From contig NZ_FNUC01000003.1 of NCBI RefSeq assembly GCF_900106035.1, positions 682,001-746,000 of the forward strand: DNA of 64,000 nt. Reading direction: 5' to 3'. The notes under the pieces are model-generated. The model did not search any database, had not been told where the DNA came from, and was given only the letters and a program-made list of their open reading frames with translations. Source of the stretch: Jiangella alba (GTDB taxonomy: Bacteria > Actinomycetota > Actinomycetes > Jiangellales > Jiangellaceae). Within the stretch, counting starts at the first letter, position 1, and each line of letters starts with the position of its first letter. Both the position numbers and the translations under genes were made by a program. Of this stretch, positions 43,715-52,539 are shown piece after piece.

Positions 43715-46216
43715 ATGAGTTCGCCGCGCCTACGCGCCTCCCGCCGCGCCGTCATCCCGATGATCATCGGACTGCTGGCGGCCCTCCTGCCCGGCGCCGG
43801 CCTGTCCGTGCCGGCCCACGCGGAGGAGGAGACCGTCCTCAGCGACGGCTTCGAAGCCGGCAACGACTGGACGCTCTACACCAACGGAACCGACGGGACC
43901 TTCGGCCTCACCGCCGACCCCGTGCACAGCGGGTCCGCGGCGCTGACGATGGGCGCGGGCGCGAACCCCACCCAGAGCGAGGTCGGCGTCGCGGCGATCC
44001 GCTCCGGCCTGTCCGTCGCCGAGGACTCCAGCGTGCTGTCGTTCTGGTACTACGCGGGCGGCGACGCGACCTACCGGGGCCTGTCGGTCGAGCTGCACAC
44101 GTCGGCCAAGGTGCACAGCACCCTGCTGCCCGACGTCGTGCAGCTGGGCGCCTGGCGGCAGGTCAGCGTCCGGTTCACCGACGTCGCGCCGGAGCTGGCC
44201 GGAGCGACCGCCACCACCGTCGTGATCAAGGCCATCACCGACCCGGCGGCCGGCCGGTCCTCGTTCACCCTCGACGACGTCGAGGTGCGCAACGGCGTCC
44301 CGGTCGTGGTGCCGGCGCCCGAGCTGCTGGCGGCGAGCCCGGCGCCCGGAGCCACCGAGGTCGGCCGCGACCGCGTGGTCACCGTCTACTTCGACCAGCC
44401 GCTGGACCCGGCCACGGTCGCCGAAGAGAACGTCACCGTCGTCCGTGGCCGGAGCGCCCAGCCGGTCGCCGGTGCCGTGCGCCACCTCACCGGCGCCCGG
44501 GCGGTCGCGTTCGTCCCCGACCGCCCGCTGCTGCCCGGCACGACCTACACGGTGCGCGTCGACGGCGTCCGCAGCCTCGGCGGTCCCGCTCTCGCGGCGC
44601 CGGTGACGACCACGTTCACCACCGGCGCCAGGATGACGTCGGCCGAGCAGTCCTTCGCCGACGACTTCACCGAGATCGGCGACTGGCGGCTCTACAGCAA
44701 CGCCGCGGGGCCGGCCACCCAGACCCTGACCGCCGACCCGGCCCTCGCGCCCGGCCAGGCGCTCACCGCGAGCGCGTCGGACCCCGCGCAGGCGTTCGTG
44801 CTCTCGCACCTCCACCCGCTCCCGGTGGTCGACGAGAACAGCGTGCTCAGCTTCTCCTACTTCGTCACCGGCACCGCCGGCGCCGCGGAGCTGCAGGTCA
44901 TGCTCACCTCGGCCGACGGGCGGAGCAAGCAGGTCAGCCTGGACGCCGGCGAGGTGCGCACCGGCGAGTGGGCCACGGCGAGCGTGGCCGTCCCCGAGGT
45001 GTCCCGGTCGCTCACCGGGTTCCCGCTGACGTCGATGGAGATCAAGCTGGCCACCGCGACCGGCGGTGACGCGCGATTCAGCATCGACCGGGTGCGGGTC
45101 GGCTCCGACCCGGCCGCCTTCGAGCTGCTGCCGCCCGCCGAGAGCGGCGAAGGGCGGCCGCGGCTCAGCGACGTGCCGGCCGCCGACCGGCAGCGCATCC
45201 GCGACCTCGCCGACCACATCCTCACCACCCAGAACCCGGACGGCACCATCCCGGTCGGCCCCGAGGGCCTCAACTCCACCCGGTACGTGGGCTACTTCAG
45301 CACCTTCGCCGCGCTGGGCCTGGTCCGTGCGTACGAGCTCACCCGCGACCAGCGCTACCTCGACGGCGCCCTGCTCTACGCCGGCTGGTACCGCGACCAC
45401 CTGAACCCGGACGGCAGCATGAACGACTTCGCCGGGACGTGGCCGGACCTGACCGACACGCTGACCGCGGACTCGGTCGACTCCTACGCCTCCACGTACC
45501 TGCTGCTGCTCGAGCACCTGGTCCAGGTGCAGGGGAGCCGGGCCGCCCAGGACGCCACGCTGGACGAGTGGTTTCCGATCGCCCAGCGGGTGTTCGGCGC
45601 CCTCAACGGCACCTACGTGGCGAACGGGCAGACCGAGGTCAGGCCCGGCTACCCCGTGCAGTTCATTCAGGACAACTCCGAGACGTGGTTCGGCCTGCAG
45701 GCGATGGCCTGGCTGGCCGGGGCGGCCGGGGACGCGCCCACCGCCAGGGTCGCCACGGCGCTGGCCGGACGCACCCAGTACGGCATCCGGCAGGCCTACC
45801 TGCGCGACGCGACGAACGACTACGGCGTCGCCGTCACCCGGCCGTCCTGGGAGGTCCAGCCGACCGGCCCGCTGGACACCTGGTACCCGGACGCGCTGTC
45901 CAACGTGCTGCCGCTCGGCGTGATCGGCGGCGGCCCCGGACAGCCGGACGGTGGCGACGCCGCCCTGCTGCGACGGCTGGTCCAGCAGTTCGACGTCGAA
46001 CGCGACGACACCCGCCCGACCCACATCAACGACACCCAGATGTACCTGTGGTGGGCGATGGCCGGGCTCACCACCGGTCAGCCCGAGCTGGCCAGGCACT
46101 TCGCCGGTCGGTACGACGACGCCGAGGGCGTCGGCAACCCGGCGGCCCTCGGGTTCGCCGCCGCCCACCTGATTCGAGTGCTGTCCTTCCCGTACGACGA
46201 CACGCTCTGGTTCTAG
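43715..46216 (+). CDS. secreted multidomain hydrolase with (alpha/alpha) barrel
   Basis: An 833-residue exported protein with a signal peptide (RRAVIPMIIGLLAALLPGAG). Two similar beta-jelly-roll domains (DGFEAGNDWTLYTNG at the first, DDFTEIGDWRLYSNA at the second, about residues 40-190 and 305-460) flank a Big_5/SbsA-type Ig domain (SPAPGATEVGRDRVVTVYFD). The C-terminal 360 residues are helical with repeated aromatic motifs (YFSTFAALGLVRAYEL, DSYASTYLLLLEHLV, SETWFGLQAMAWL, DTWYPDALSNVLPL) typical of six-hairpin glycosidases or lyases. It probably releases the aminosugar taken up by the following transporter. The CAZy family cannot be assigned. ATG 43715 is preferred since upstream starts precede the signal peptide. 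Confidence 0.75.
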   Translation: MSSPRLRASRRAVIPMIIGLLAALLPGAGLSVPAHAEEETVLSDGFEAGNDWTLYTNGTDGTFGLTADPVHSGSAALTMGAGANPTQSEVGVAAIRSGLSVAEDSSVLSFWYYAGGDATYRGLSVELHTSAKVHSTLLPDVVQLGAWRQVSVRFTDVAPELAGATATTVVIKAITDPAAGRSSFTLDDVEVRNGVPVVVPAPELLAASPAPGATEVGRDRVVTVYFDQPLDPATVAEENVTVVRGRSAQPVAGAVRHLTGARAVAFVPDRPLLPGTTYTVRVDGVRSLGGPALAAPVTTTFTTGARMTSAEQSFADDFTEIGDWRLYSNAAGPATQTLTADPALAPGQALTASASDPAQAFVLSHLHPLPVVDENSVLSFSYFVTGTAGAAELQVMLTSADGRSKQVSLDAGEVRTGEWATASVAVPEVSRSLTGFPLTSMEIKLATATGGDARFSIDRVRVGSDPAAFELLPPAESGEGRPRLSDVPAADRQRIRDLADHILTTQNPDGTIPVGPEGLNSTRYVGYFSTFAALGLVRAYELTRDQRYLDGALLYAGWYRDHLNPDGSMNDFAGTWPDLTDTLTADSVDSYASTYLLLLEHLVQVQGSRAAQDATLDEWFPIAQRVFGALNGTYVANGQTEVRPGYPVQFIQDNSETWFGLQAMAWLAGAAGDAPTARVATALAGRTQYGIRQAYLRDATNDYGVAVTRPSWEVQPTGPLDTWYPDALSNVLPLGVIGGGPGQPDGGDAALLRRLVQQFDVERDDTRPTHINDTQMYLWWAMAGLTTGQPELARHFAGRYDDAEGVGNPAALGFAAAHLIRVLSFPYDDTLWF

Positions 46217-46247
46217 AGCCGCGCGCCCTAGCAGAAGGAACCTTCCC

Positions 46248-47540
46248 GTGAACCGTTCCCGCCTTGCCCGGCGAGCGATCGCCGCTGCTCTCGTCCTGAC
46301 CATCGCGGCCTGCGGCGGCCCGAGCTCGTCGCCGTCCGGCTCCGGTGAGGACGACACCGAGCTCGTGTTCTGGCACTACTTCACCGACCGCGAGGAGCTG
46401 CTGCAGCAGTTCGCGGACGAGTACGAGGCCGAGACCGGGGTGAGCATCGACCTCGTGCTCGTCCCCGGCGACACGCTGGGGCAGAAGTTCCAGGCCGCGG
46501 CCCAGGCCGGCACGCTGCCGGACCTCTCCGCGGCGTGGGCCGGCGTCGGCGAGGAGACGGCGCCGTACGCCCGCGAGGGCCAGATCGCCGACCTGTCCGA
46601 AGCGATGGCGGCCGGCTGGTCCGACCGGTTCGAGCCGAGCCTGCTGGCGGCCGCCTCCTTCCCGGAGGGCAACGGCTTCGACGTCCCGCCCGGGCCGTAC
46701 CTGGTGCCGCTGGACAGTACGAACATGCAGATCCTCTACAACAAGGAGATGTTCGCCGAGGCCGGCATCAACGAGCCGCCGACCACGTGGGACGACTTCA
46801 TCGCCGCCGGCCAGCAGCTGGCGGAGGCGGGATTCGAGCCGTTCACGGCCGAGTTCGGGCAGTGGCCGCTGAGCTCGTTCTCCCAGGTCTACCAGTGGAA
46901 CGTCATCGGCGAGGAGGACCTGAAGGCCACCTTCGGCGGGACCATGCCCTACACCGCCGAACCGTGGGTGCGCATGCTGGGCCTGTTCGAGCAGCTCGGC
47001 CAGGCCGGGATCCTGGCCGACGGCACCATCACGAACGACGCACCGGCGGCGGAGTCGCTGTTCGTCAACGGGCAGGCGGCCATGCTGTTCGACGGGTCCT
47101 GGGCACTCGGCGTGTTCAAGCAGCAGAACCCGTCGTTCACCGACTACGGCGTCTTCGTCCCGCCGTCGGCCGGTGACCAGCCGGTGCGGCTCCCGGGCGG
47201 CGTCGGCGCCATGGTCTTCGCCGTCGGGTCGTCGCCGCACCGGGACGAGGCGGTCGAGTTCCTGCAGTGGCTGACCGACACCGACCGGCAGCGCACCTAC
47301 GCCTCCGAGAGCCTGAACCTGCCGGCCAACACCGACGCGGTCGACGACGGGCTGGACGAGAACCTGGCCGCGTTCGCGGCGGCCGGCGACATGGTGGCGC
47401 CGACGCTGCCGAGCCCCATGCCGGGTGAGGTCGAGACCACCATGACCAAGGGGATCCAGCGCATCCTGCAGGGCCAGGACACCCCGGAGGGAGTGGCCGC
47501 GCTCATGCAGAAGGCGGCCGAGACCGGCCAGGCGCAGTGA
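46248..47540 (+). CDS. ABC transporter substrate-binding lipoprotein (aminosugar locus)
   Basis: A 430-residue lipoprotein with lipobox IAAC (C22) and a family-1 binding fold (TELVFWHYFTDREELLQQFA, PLDSTNMQILYNKEMFAEAG, GQAAMLFDGSWALGVFKQ). The N-terminal pattern and the FDGSW motif resemble binding proteins for N-acetylglucosamine or chitobiose-type ligands; the exact ligand is unknown. It starts at a GTG after GAAGGA, 31 bases after the hydrolase, and overlaps the first permease gene. Confidence 0.92.
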   Translation: MNRSRLARRAIAAALVLTIAACGGPSSSPSGSGEDDTELVFWHYFTDREELLQQFADEYEAETGVSIDLVLVPGDTLGQKFQAAAQAGTLPDLSAAWAGVGEETAPYAREGQIADLSEAMAAGWSDRFEPSLLAAASFPEGNGFDVPPGPYLVPLDSTNMQILYNKEMFAEAGINEPPTTWDDFIAAGQQLAEAGFEPFTAEFGQWPLSSFSQVYQWNVIGEEDLKATFGGTMPYTAEPWVRMLGLFEQLGQAGILADGTITNDAPAAESLFVNGQAAMLFDGSWALGVFKQQNPSFTDYGVFVPPSAGDQPVRLPGGVGAMVFAVGSSPHRDEAVEFLQWLTDTDRQRTYASESLNLPANTDAVDDGLDENLAAFAAAGDMVAPTLPSPMPGEVETTMTKGIQRILQGQDTPEGVAALMQKAAETGQAQ

Positions 47541-48469
47541 GCACCTCCACCGTCGAGCGGCGACCGGCCGCGGCCGAGGCGACGCGGCCGCGGCGGCGCC
47601 GCCGGTCCGGTGAGGCGCTGGTCGGCTACCTGCTGGTCGCCCCGGTCGTCGCGCTGTTCGTCGTGTTCTCCGCCTATCCGCTGCTGCGGACCGCGCAGAT
47701 CAGCCTCACCGACTGGGACGGCCTGTCCTCGCACTTCGACTACGTCGGGCTGGCCAACTACTCCCGGGCGCTGACCGACCGGATCTGGGGGATCTCGCTG
47801 TGGCACGGGCTGCTGTTCGCCGTCGTCGCGCTGACGGTGATGCAGGGCATCGGGCTGGCGCTGGCCGTCGCCGTGGCGAGGCTGGTCCGGTCGGCGGGGA
47901 TCTACCGGGTCGTCTTCTACCTGCCGCCGATCCTCTCCGCCATCGTCGTGGCGCTGGTCTGGAAGTGGTTCTACCAGCCGCACGGCGGCCCGCTGAACGA
48001 GCTGCTGGCCTCCGTCGGCCTGGACTCCGTGGCCCGGCCCTGGCTGTCGGACTCGTCGACGGCGCTCTGGGCGGTGTCGGCGGCGTCGGTCTGGCAGGGC
48101 GTCGGGACGCCGTTCCTGTTCTTCCTCGCCGCGGTGCAGGCCGTGCCGACCGAGCAGCTGGAGGCGGCCACGATGGACGGCGCCGGCGCGTGGCGGCGGT
48201 TCCGCGCCGTGACGCTGCCGTCGATCATGCCGGTGATCGGGCTGGTCAGCGTGCTGACGCTGCTCGGCGCCATGCAGATCTTCAACCTCGTGCTGGCGAT
48301 GACGAACGGGGGACCGGGCTATGACACCGAGGTGCCGGTGCTGAACATCTACCGGAACGCGTTCGAGCTGGGCGAGTTCGGCTACGCGACCGCACAGTCG
48401 ATCATCTTCGGCCTGGTGCTGTTCGTCGTGTCCGGCGTGGCCATGGTCCTGTCCCGGCGAAGGAGCTGA
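47537..48469 (+). CDS. ABC transporter permease, MalF type (aminosugar locus)
   Basis: A 310-residue six-helix CUT1 permease with a basic N-terminus (RPRRRRRSGEALVGYLLVAP) and the EAA loop TEQLEAATMDGAGAWRRF at about 208-225. The GTG overlaps the stop of the binding protein gene (GTGA). As with the other CUT1 set, no ATPase gene is present, so a shared ATPase is expected. Confidence 0.92.
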   Translation: MSTSTVERRPAAAEATRPRRRRRSGEALVGYLLVAPVVALFVVFSAYPLLRTAQISLTDWDGLSSHFDYVGLANYSRALTDRIWGISLWHGLLFAVVALTVMQGIGLALAVAVARLVRSAGIYRVVFYLPPILSAIVVALVWKWFYQPHGGPLNELLASVGLDSVARPWLSDSSTALWAVSAASVWQGVGTPFLFFLAAVQAVPTEQLEAATMDGAGAWRRFRAVTLPSIMPVIGLVSVLTLLGAMQIFNLVLAMTNGGPGYDTEVPVLNIYRNAFELGEFGYATAQSIIFGLVLFVVSGVAMVLSRRRS

Positions 48470-48471
48470 TC

Positions 48472-49302
48472 GTGACGAGGACCAGCAGGCTCGGCACGAC
48501 GGTCACCCACCTCGGCCTGATCGTCTGGGCCGTCGGCTCGGTGCTGCCGATGCTGTACATGCTGTCGGCGTCGTTCCAGCCCACCGAGGACATCTACGCC
48601 GGCATCTCGCTGTGGCCGGGCCGGTGGACGGCCGACAACTACCGTCAGTCCTGGCAGGGCGCGGACTTCGGCGTCTACCTCGGCAACAGCGTGCTCTACA
48701 CCACCGTGACGACGGCCGCCGTGCTGGTGCTCGGGGCGAGCGCGGCCTACGCCTTCGCCCGGCTGCGCTTCCCCGGCCGGGAACTGATCTACACGGCGTT
48801 GCTGGTGTTCCTGTTCCTGCCCATCCCGGGTGTCTTCATCCCGCTCTACACCGTGCTGGTGAGCCTGAACCTCGCCGACACCCGGCTCGGCTACATCCTG
48901 CCGCTGATCAACGCCTCGCTGCCGGTCGCGGTCTTCATCATGCGCCGGTTCTTCGAGCAGTTGCCGGACGAGCTCGACGACGCCGCCCGGATGGACGGCG
49001 CCGGTGCGATCACGATCTTCTGGCGGATCGCGGTCCCGCTGGCCCGCCCGGCCCTGGCCACCGTGGCCATCCTCACGGTGCTGAACTCGTGGAACGAGTT
49101 CGTGCTGGCGTTGATCGTCTTCTCGGACGAGAGCCTGATGCCGTTGCAGGTGGGGCTGCAGACCTTCCAGGGCACCTACTTCGCCCAGTACGGGCTGATG
49201 ATGGCCGCGCTGACCATCTCGACGGTGCCGGTCGTGATCGTCTACCTGCTGTTCCAGCGCAACATCATCAAGGGCATCACCGCCGGGGCGGTGAAGGGAT
49301 GA
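48472..49302 (+). CDS. ABC transporter permease, MalG type (aminosugar locus)
   Basis: A 276-residue CUT1 permease (VLPMLYMLSASFQPTEDIYA at the first periplasmic loop, EAA loop DELDDAARMDGAGAITIF, terminal FQRNIIKGITAGAVKG). It starts at a GTG after AAGGAG, two bases beyond the MalF-type stop, and its stop overlaps the ATG of the kinase gene (ATGA). Confidence 0.92.
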   Translation: MTRTSRLGTTVTHLGLIVWAVGSVLPMLYMLSASFQPTEDIYAGISLWPGRWTADNYRQSWQGADFGVYLGNSVLYTTVTTAAVLVLGASAAYAFARLRFPGRELIYTALLVFLFLPIPGVFIPLYTVLVSLNLADTRLGYILPLINASLPVAVFIMRRFFEQLPDELDDAARMDGAGAITIFWRIAVPLARPALATVAILTVLNSWNEFVLALIVFSDESLMPLQVGLQTFQGTYFAQYGLMMAALTISTVPVVIVYLLFQRNIIKGITAGAVKG

Positions 49303-50319
49303 CCGCCGGCCTGGTGCTCGCGGTCGACGGTGGCCAGTCGTCCACGCGCTGCCTGCTCGGCACCCGCGACGGCAGGCTGCTCGCCTGGGCGACCGGCCCG
49401 CCCGTGCGCCACGACGCCGCCCCCGGCGCGGCCGACGACCTGCGCGCCGTCATCGACCGGCTGCTGGCCGACGTGACGGCGTCAGCCGGCGCCGCGCCGG
49501 ACGACGTCGTCGCCGCGCACCTGAGCCTGACGTCGGGGCTGGCGGTCGCGCGCGCCCAGGCCGGGCGCCGGTTGCCGGCCGCCACCGTGACCGCCGACAG
49601 CGACGCGGTCGGGGCGCTCGCGACCGTCACGACCGGGGCCGGAGCCGTGCTCGCGGCCGGCACCGGCGTGGTGGGCATGGCCCTCGGGCCTGGCGGGCAG
49701 CGGGTCGAGGTGAGCGGCTGGGGCGCCGACCTCGGCGACGAGGGCGGCGCCTACTGGCTCGGGCTGCGGCTGCTGCGGGCCGCCACCCACGCCGCGGACG
49801 GCCGCGGACCCCGCAGCCCGCTCATCGACCGCGTGCCCGCCCTGCTCGCGGAGGCCGGCATCGACGACGCGGCGCAGCTGCGCGGGCTGCCCGGCTGGAT
49901 CGCCTCCGGCCGGCTGGGCCGTCCGGCGATCGCCCGGCTCGCGGCCGACGTCGCCGCGGCGGCCGCCGGCGGTGACCCGGTCGGGTCCCGGCTCGCCGAC
50001 CGCGCCGGAGCGGAGCTGGCCCGCTGCGGCGACGCCCTGCTGCGCGCCGCCGGCTTCCTGCCCCGTCCGCCGCGGCTGGTGCTCGCCGGAGGCGTGCTCG
50101 AGGCCGGCGGGCCGGTCGCCCGACAGCCTCGCCCGGCGGCTGGCCGAGACCCAGCCGCAGGTCGCCCTGGTCCGCCCCGAGGCGCCGCCGGTCGTGGGCG
50201 CGTACCTGCTCGGGCTGCGTACGGCGGGCGCCGATCCGGACCAGCGGCTGCGCCGCGCGGCCATCGAGAGTTTCGACGCACTGATGCGAGATCGACGTCC
50301 CATGGATGAGGAGAGATGA
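49299..50319 (+). CDS. BadF/BadG-type sugar kinase (N-acetylglucosamine kinase-like), one-base frameshift near the 3' end
   Basis: An ASKHA-fold kinase: ATP/phosphate loop LAVDGGQSSTRCLLG, GTGVVGMALG and GWGADLGDEGGAYWLG, then LVLAGGVLEAGGPVA. These enzymes phosphorylate GlcNAc, ManNAc or related aminosugars. At the CCC run 50119-50121 one extra C shifts the frame. Removing it continues the protein as DSLARRLAETQPQVALVRPE to TGA 50317-50319, which overlaps the nanE ATG as ATGA, exactly like the other genes of the operon. Without correction the frame ends at 50309 with an Arg/Pro-rich tail. The restored length is about 339 residues. Sequencing error or recent mutation are both possible. Confidence 0.82.
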
Positions 50320-51050
50320 CGTACCAGCACAACGCCAGCACCCGCCCGGTCCGGTCGGACCCGCCGTGGGAGGCCACCTTGGCCAGCATCGACGGAGGCG
50401 TCGTCGTCTCCTGCCAGGCCGGGCCGGAGAGCCCCCTGAACAGCCCGGGCATCCTGGCGGCGCTGGCCCAGTCCGCCGAGCGAGGCGGCGCGGCCGGGTT
50501 CCGGGTCGACGGGCCGGCGAACATCGCCGCGATCCGTCCCGGCAGCGACCTGCCGATCATCGGCATCCGGAAACGCCACGCCCCGGGCTCGGACGTCTAC
50601 ATCACGCCGACGCTGGGCGATGCGCAGGAGATCGTCGCGGCCGGCGCCGACATCGTCGCGCTGGACGGGACCCCGCGCCCGCGGCCCGGCGGCGAGCGGC
50701 TGGAGACCATCGTCGAGCGCATCCACGACGACCTGCGGGTTCCGGTGATGGCCGACATCGCCACCGGCGACGAAGGACTGGCCGCCCACGACGCCGGCGC
50801 CGACCTGGTCGCGACGACGCTGGCCGGCTACACCACGCCGGGCGACCGGCGCACCGGGCCGGCGTTCGACGTCCTCGACCGGCTGGCGGCCGCCGGCGCG
50901 CGGTGCGTGGTCGAGGGCCGGATCTGGACCGTCGAGGACGTCCGGCGCTGCTTCGACGCGGGCGCCTACGCCGTGGTCATCGGCTCGGCCATCACCGTCC
51001 CGGAGTTCATCACCCGGCGCTTCGTCGGCGCCACGAGGAGGGCACGTTGA
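50316..51050 (+). CDS. nanE: N-acylmannosamine-6-phosphate 2-epimerase
   Basis: A 244-residue TIM-barrel epimerase that converts ManNAc-6-phosphate to GlcNAc-6-phosphate. Family features are the substrate loop VVSCQAGPESPLN, GFRVDGPANI, IGIRKRHAPGSDVYITPT, VALDGTPRPRPGG, VMADIATGDEGLAAHDAGAD, VATTLAGYT, and VVEGRIWTVEDVRRCFDAGA. The presence of nanE next to an aminosugar kinase shows that the pathway passes through ManNAc-6-P, as in sialic acid or ManNAc use. No nanA lyase, nagA or nagB is visible in the locus. Its stop overlaps the TTG start of the next gene. Confidence 0.93.
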   Translation: MTYQHNASTRPVRSDPPWEATLASIDGGVVVSCQAGPESPLNSPGILAALAQSAERGGAAGFRVDGPANIAAIRPGSDLPIIGIRKRHAPGSDVYITPTLGDAQEIVAAGADIVALDGTPRPRPGGERLETIVERIHDDLRVPVMADIATGDEGLAAHDAGADLVATTLAGYTTPGDRRTGPAFDVLDRLAAAGARCVVEGRIWTVEDVRRCFDAGAYAVVIGSAITVPEFITRRFVGATRRAR

Positions 51051-51796
51051 CCAGCACCGACACGGCGATGGCCGGCTACTTCGACGTCTTGTCCGCCCTG
51101 CTGCGGGACCTGCGCGAGCAGGAGTGGGACGCGTTGCGGCGCGCCGCCGACCTCTGTGCCGAGGCGGTCGCCGCCCGGGGCGTCATCCACATCTTCGACA
51201 CCGGTCACCTGCTGTCGCACGAGATGATCTGCCGCACCGGCGGGCTGGTGGCCTACACCCCGCTGCGCATCGCCGGGACCGTCGACAACGCCAACCCGCA
51301 CCGCGGCGCCGCCGCCCCGGCCGGTGAGGACGCCGACCGGCTGCTGGTGCAGTGGGCGCTCTCGGCCGGCACGCTGCGACGCGGCGACGTGCTGGTGATG
51401 AGCTCGGTCTCGGGAACGTCGGCCCTCGTGGTCGAGCTCACCCTCGCGGCCCAGGCCCGCGGCGTGACCGTCATCGCCGTCACCGCGGTGCGGCACTCCA
51501 GCAGGCTCGCGCCCGGGCACTCCACGGGCAAGCGGCTGCACGAGATCGCCGACCTCGTGCTGGACGACCACGCCGACTACGGCGACAGCATGCTCGAGGT
51601 GGCCGGGCTCGGCCAGCGGATCAACCCCGCCTCGGGCGTGACCGGCGCGGTGCTGATGTGGGCGCTCAACGCCGGGATCGTCGAGCGGCTGGTCGCCCGC
51701 GGGGTGGAGCCCAGCGTCTACACCAGCGTGCACCTGCCGGGTGGCCCGGGCCGGCTGGCCGAGGTCGAGGAGCGGTACCGGGTGGAGGGCCGGTGA
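51047..51796 (+). CDS. SIS-domain sugar-phosphate protein 1
   Basis: A 249-residue protein with one SIS (sugar isomerase) domain: GVIHIFDTGHLLSHEMICRTGG, VLVMSSVSGTSALVVELTLA and GVTVIAVTAVRHSSRLA. An N-terminal helix (AMAGYFDVLSALLRDLREQEW) precedes it. Related proteins are called DUF2529/YfeU-like and are of unclear function; isomerase, etherase and regulatory roles are all possible. The start is a TTG directly overlapping the nanE stop (TTGA), supported by GAGGAGGG six bases upstream. It is a distant paralogue of the following gene. Confidence 0.82.
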   Translation: MTSTDTAMAGYFDVLSALLRDLREQEWDALRRAADLCAEAVAARGVIHIFDTGHLLSHEMICRTGGLVAYTPLRIAGTVDNANPHRGAAAPAGEDADRLLVQWALSAGTLRRGDVLVMSSVSGTSALVVELTLAAQARGVTVIAVTAVRHSSRLAPGHSTGKRLHEIADLVLDDHADYGDSMLEVAGLGQRINPASGVTGAVLMWALNAGIVERLVARGVEPSVYTSVHLPGGPGRLAEVEERYRVEGR

Positions 51797-52539
51797 GCGA
51801 GTACGACGCCTACCTCGACCGGGTGGCGGCGGCCCTCGACACCGCGCGAACCCAGCGGCGGACCGTCGAGACCGCCGCCACGTGGATGGCCGACGCCATC
51901 GCCGGCGGCCGGGTCGTGACAGTGTTCGGCGCCAGCCATGCCGGCCTGCTCGCGCAGGACCTCATGTATCGCGCGGGTGGACTGGCCGCGATCGACGCCG
52001 TGCTGCCGCGTCAGCTCATGCTCGACACCCGGCCGGTCACCGACACCACGCGGTGGGAGCGCCGCCCCGGGTTCGGCGCCGAACTGTTCGCCGGCCGCGG
52101 CCTCGAACCCGGCGACGTCGTGATCCTGATCTCGGTGTCGGGCCGCAACCCGGTCATCGTCGAGGCCGCGACCACGTGCGCGGCGGCGGGCGCCAAGGTC
52201 GTCGGCGTGACCAGCCTGGAGTACTCCCGGTCGGTCACCGGCCGTGGCGGCCCGCGGTTGTTCGAGGTCGCCGACCTCGTGATCGACCTCCCGGGCCGGC
52301 CCGGCGACGCCGCCGTCCAGCTTGCCGAGGACTGCTGGGCCGGGCCCACCTCGTCGGCGGTGGGCGCCGCCGTCCTGCACGGCCTCTGCGTCACCGCCGC
52401 GGCGCAGCTGGTGCGGCGCGGCGTCGAGACACCGGTGTTCCAGTCGGCGAACACCGACGACGGCGACGCGGCCAACGCGCGGCTGCTGGCGCGGTACCGC
52501 GACCGGGTCGGCTACCTGCAGGGCTTCGGCACACCCTAG
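51793..52539 (+). CDS. SIS-domain sugar-phosphate protein 2
   Basis: A 248-residue SIS protein of the same size and layout as its neighbour: RVVTVFGASHAGLLAQDLMYRAGG, VVILISVSGRNPVIVEAATT, GAKVVGVTSLEYSRSVT, and PVFQSANTDDG near the end. Its GTG overlaps the preceding stop (GTGA). A heterodimer of two SIS paralogues is a reasonable model. It ends the aminosugar operon. Its TAG stop lies inside the CTAG that also supplies the TAG stop of the convergent mak gene. Confidence 0.85.
   Translation: MSEYDAYLDRVAAALDTARTQRRTVETAATWMADAIAGGRVVTVFGASHAGLLAQDLMYRAGGLAAIDAVLPRQLMLDTRPVTDTTRWERRPGFGAELFAGRGLEPGDVVILISVSGRNPVIVEAATTCAAAGAKVVGVTSLEYSRSVTGRGGPRLFEVADLVIDLPGRPGDAAVQLAEDCWAGPTSSAVGAAVLHGLCVTAAAQLVRRGVETPVFQSANTDDGDAANARLLARYRDRVGYLQGFGTP

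Noticed and set aside
50316-51050. Classical sialic acid (nan) operon
   Set aside because: nanE is present, but no N-acetylneuraminate lyase, sialidase motif or nan transporter signature is seen.
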